Part shown: piece by piece, positions 62,887 through 64,000 of the stretch
Numbering within the stretch: position 1 is the stretch's first letter
Layout of the letters: the number at the start of each line of letters is the position of its first letter
Assembly (NCBI GenBank): GCA_016234705.1
Contig: JACRAS010000104.1
Location: 1 to 64,000 of the forward strand
Direction of reading: 5' to 3'
Source of the DNA: Betaproteobacteria bacterium
GTDB lineage: Bacteria; Pseudomonadota; Gammaproteobacteria; Burkholderiales; SG8-39
Length of the DNA stretch: 64,000 nt
Translations under genes and position numbers: made by a program
The notes under the pieces: generated by a model
Told to the model about the DNA's origin: nothing
Database searches by the model: none
Seen by the model: the letters and a program-made list of their open reading frames with translations, nothing else

Positions 62887-64000
62887 ATGAAAATTGCAGT
62901 ATTGGGCGCCGGCGTGGTCGGCGTGACGAGCGCTTGGTATCTGGCCCGCGCCGGGCATGAGGTCACGGTCGTCGATCGCCAGCAAGCGGCAGCGATGGAA
63001 ACCAGCTTCGCCAACGGCGGGCAAATCTCGACCAGCCATGCCGAGCCCTGGGCCAATCCCGGAACACCGATGCAGGTTCTCAAATGGCTGGGGCGCGAAG
63101 ATTCGCCGATGCTGTTTCGCCTGCGCGCGGATCCGCACCAGTGGGCCTGGGGCCTCGCCTTCCTGCGCGAGTGCCTGCCGGCGCGCAGCCGCGCCAACGC
63201 CGCCCGGATCGCCGCGATCAACCGCTACAGCCGGGCGCAGCTCCTCGCGCTGCGCGCCGAAACCGGCATCCAGTACGAGCAGCAGACACGCGGCATCCTG
63301 CGCCTCTACGAAGGCCGCCGAGCCCTGGACGAGGCGGTTGCGGCCGCTTCCCTGGAGAAGTTGCAGGGTGTCGATTTGCGCGTGCTGACGGCGGCCGGGT
63401 GCGTCGCGCTGGAGCCGGCGCTCGCCGCTCGCGCCGAGCGCATCGCCGGAGGCGTGCATGCGCCGGGGGACGAGTCCGGCGATGCGCACAAGTTCACCCA
63501 AGCCCTGGCGCTGCTCTGCGCCGCGCGCGGGGTGCGCTTCCGCTACGGCAGCGGCATCCGGCGCGTCGAGACCGCGGGCGGGGACGTGGCGCGTGTGCGC
63601 CTCGACAGCGGCGAGGCGATCGAGGCCGACACCTATGTCATGGCGCTGGGCAGCTACAGCCCCCTGCTGCTGCGCCCCATCGGCATTTCGATTCCGGTCT
63701 ATCCGCTGAAAGGTTATTCCATCACCCTTGCGCTCGCCGCAGGCGATGTGGCGCCGCAGATCAGCCTGAGCGATGGCGCCCACAAGCTCGTGATGTCGCG
63801 CCTGGGCGAGCGCTTGCGCGTGGCCGGCACCGCCGAACTGACCGGCTACGACACGGCGATCAACGAGCTTCGCTGCCGCGCCATCGTCAGGCGCACCTTC
63901 GAGCTTTTTCCCAGGGCGGGCCGGCCGGAAGAGGCGCAGTTCTGGGCCGGGCTGCGTCCCGCCACTCCCGGTGGCGTGCCCTGCATCGGCCGCACGCGCT
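62887..64000 (+). CDS. D-amino acid dehydrogenase (DadA-like), 3' end outside the window
   Basis: The frame from ATG 62887 is open to the last base (371 codons). It begins KIAVLGAGVVGVTSAWYLAR, the FAD-binding GxGxxG fold, with ETSFANGGQISTSHAEPWAN soon after, a signature of DadA. MALGSYSPLLLRPIG, YPLKGYSIT and TPGGVPCIGR follow. The enzyme oxidises D-amino acids to 2-oxo acids with quinone as electron acceptor. It lies 83 bases after the FAH-family gene. Confidence 0.9.
   Translation, partial: MKIAVLGAGVVGVTSAWYLARAGHEVTVVDRQQAAAMETSFANGGQISTSHAEPWANPGTPMQVLKWLGREDSPMLFRLRADPHQWAWGLAFLRECLPARSRANAARIAAINRYSRAQLLALRAETGIQYEQQTRGILRLYEGRRALDEAVAAASLEKLQGVDLRVLTAAGCVALEPALAARAERIAGGVHAPGDESGDAHKFTQALALLCAARGVRFRYGSGIRRVETAGGDVARVRLDSGEAIEADTYVMALGSYSPLLLRPIGISIPVYPLKGYSITLALAAGDVAPQISLSDGAHKLVMSRLGERLRVAGTAELTGYDTAINELRCRAIVRRTFELFPRAGRPEEAQFWAGLRPATPGGVPCIGRTR

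Overview
The window is a 64 kb piece of GC-rich, gene-dense DNA from a betaproteobacterium (Burkholderiales/Nitrosomonadales-like). This rests on the gene content: a CopK-family periplasmic copper protein, DUF6502/DUF5666 proteins, an AcuI-type reductase, NhaR, RsmE and a bifunctional-type ArgA. No rRNA, tRNA, CRISPR array or intact insertion sequence was found.

Layout. (1) 1-4413: housekeeping and metabolism: a UvrD/Rep helicase tail, PncC, a GNAT acetyltransferase and acetoacetyl-CoA synthetase, the last preceded by a cluster of strong hairpins. (2) 4414-10565: an accessory island. It holds gene scraps (an aminotransferase tail, a DUF1016 nuclease/XRE-antitoxin chimera, the first 86 residues of a subtilase and a hydratase tail), an intact AAA+ ATPase, an AT-richer three-gene cassette (TIGR04255 protein plus two unknowns, each junction overlapping by ATGA) and a DUF262/HNH protein of the GmrSD type. 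(3) 10919-14841: an MFS transporter, a DUF6883/DUF4926 pair, a FitAB/VapBC-like toxin-antitoxin pair, and a fusion of an archaeal-type CTP-dependent riboflavin kinase with a HAD phosphatase. (4) 14929-25764: envelope-stress and small lipoprotein genes, ArgA, a Na+/H+ antiporter, a MASE1 histidine kinase with a FixJ-like regulator, a TerC-universal stress protein fusion, a BI-1 protein, NhaR and a beta-carbonic anhydrase.

(5) 25939-54210: a very large metal (mainly copper/silver, perhaps also zinc/cobalt) resistance block. A minus-strand CusRS/CopRS-like two-component system is followed by about 25 kb of plus-strand genes: a CzcI-like protein and a first HME-RND pump, DsbB/DsbA, small His/Met-rich proteins, DUF2933, an isoprenylcysteine methyltransferase-like protein, a CopA-type P-ATPase, a lipoprotein/DUF6502/DUF5666 triad, a cupredoxin, CusF, a CusCBA pump and a short-loop PII protein. 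CopK on the minus strand closes it. Three copies of a palindrome, ATTACAA-N2-TTGTAAT or close variants, each followed at the same offset by GTCA, stand before the CzcI, small-protein and cupredoxin operons and suggest one regulon.

(6) 54510-64000: BrkB/YihY and RsmE, then a toxin-antitoxin and scrap cluster (type III methylase fragment, HepT/MntA, two AbrB-PIN pairs, a solitary XRE protein, a second broken MntA copy, a CaiB tail) around an AcuI-like reductase, and finally DUF4189, a fumarylacetoacetate hydrolase family protein and a D-amino-acid dehydrogenase that runs off the end.

The strongest candidates for undescribed biology are the three-gene TIGR04255 cassette, the riboflavin kinase-HAD fusion, the TerC-USP fusion with an internal ribosome binding site, the short-loop PII protein in the copper operon, and the lipoprotein/DUF6502/DUF5666 triad inside the metal block.
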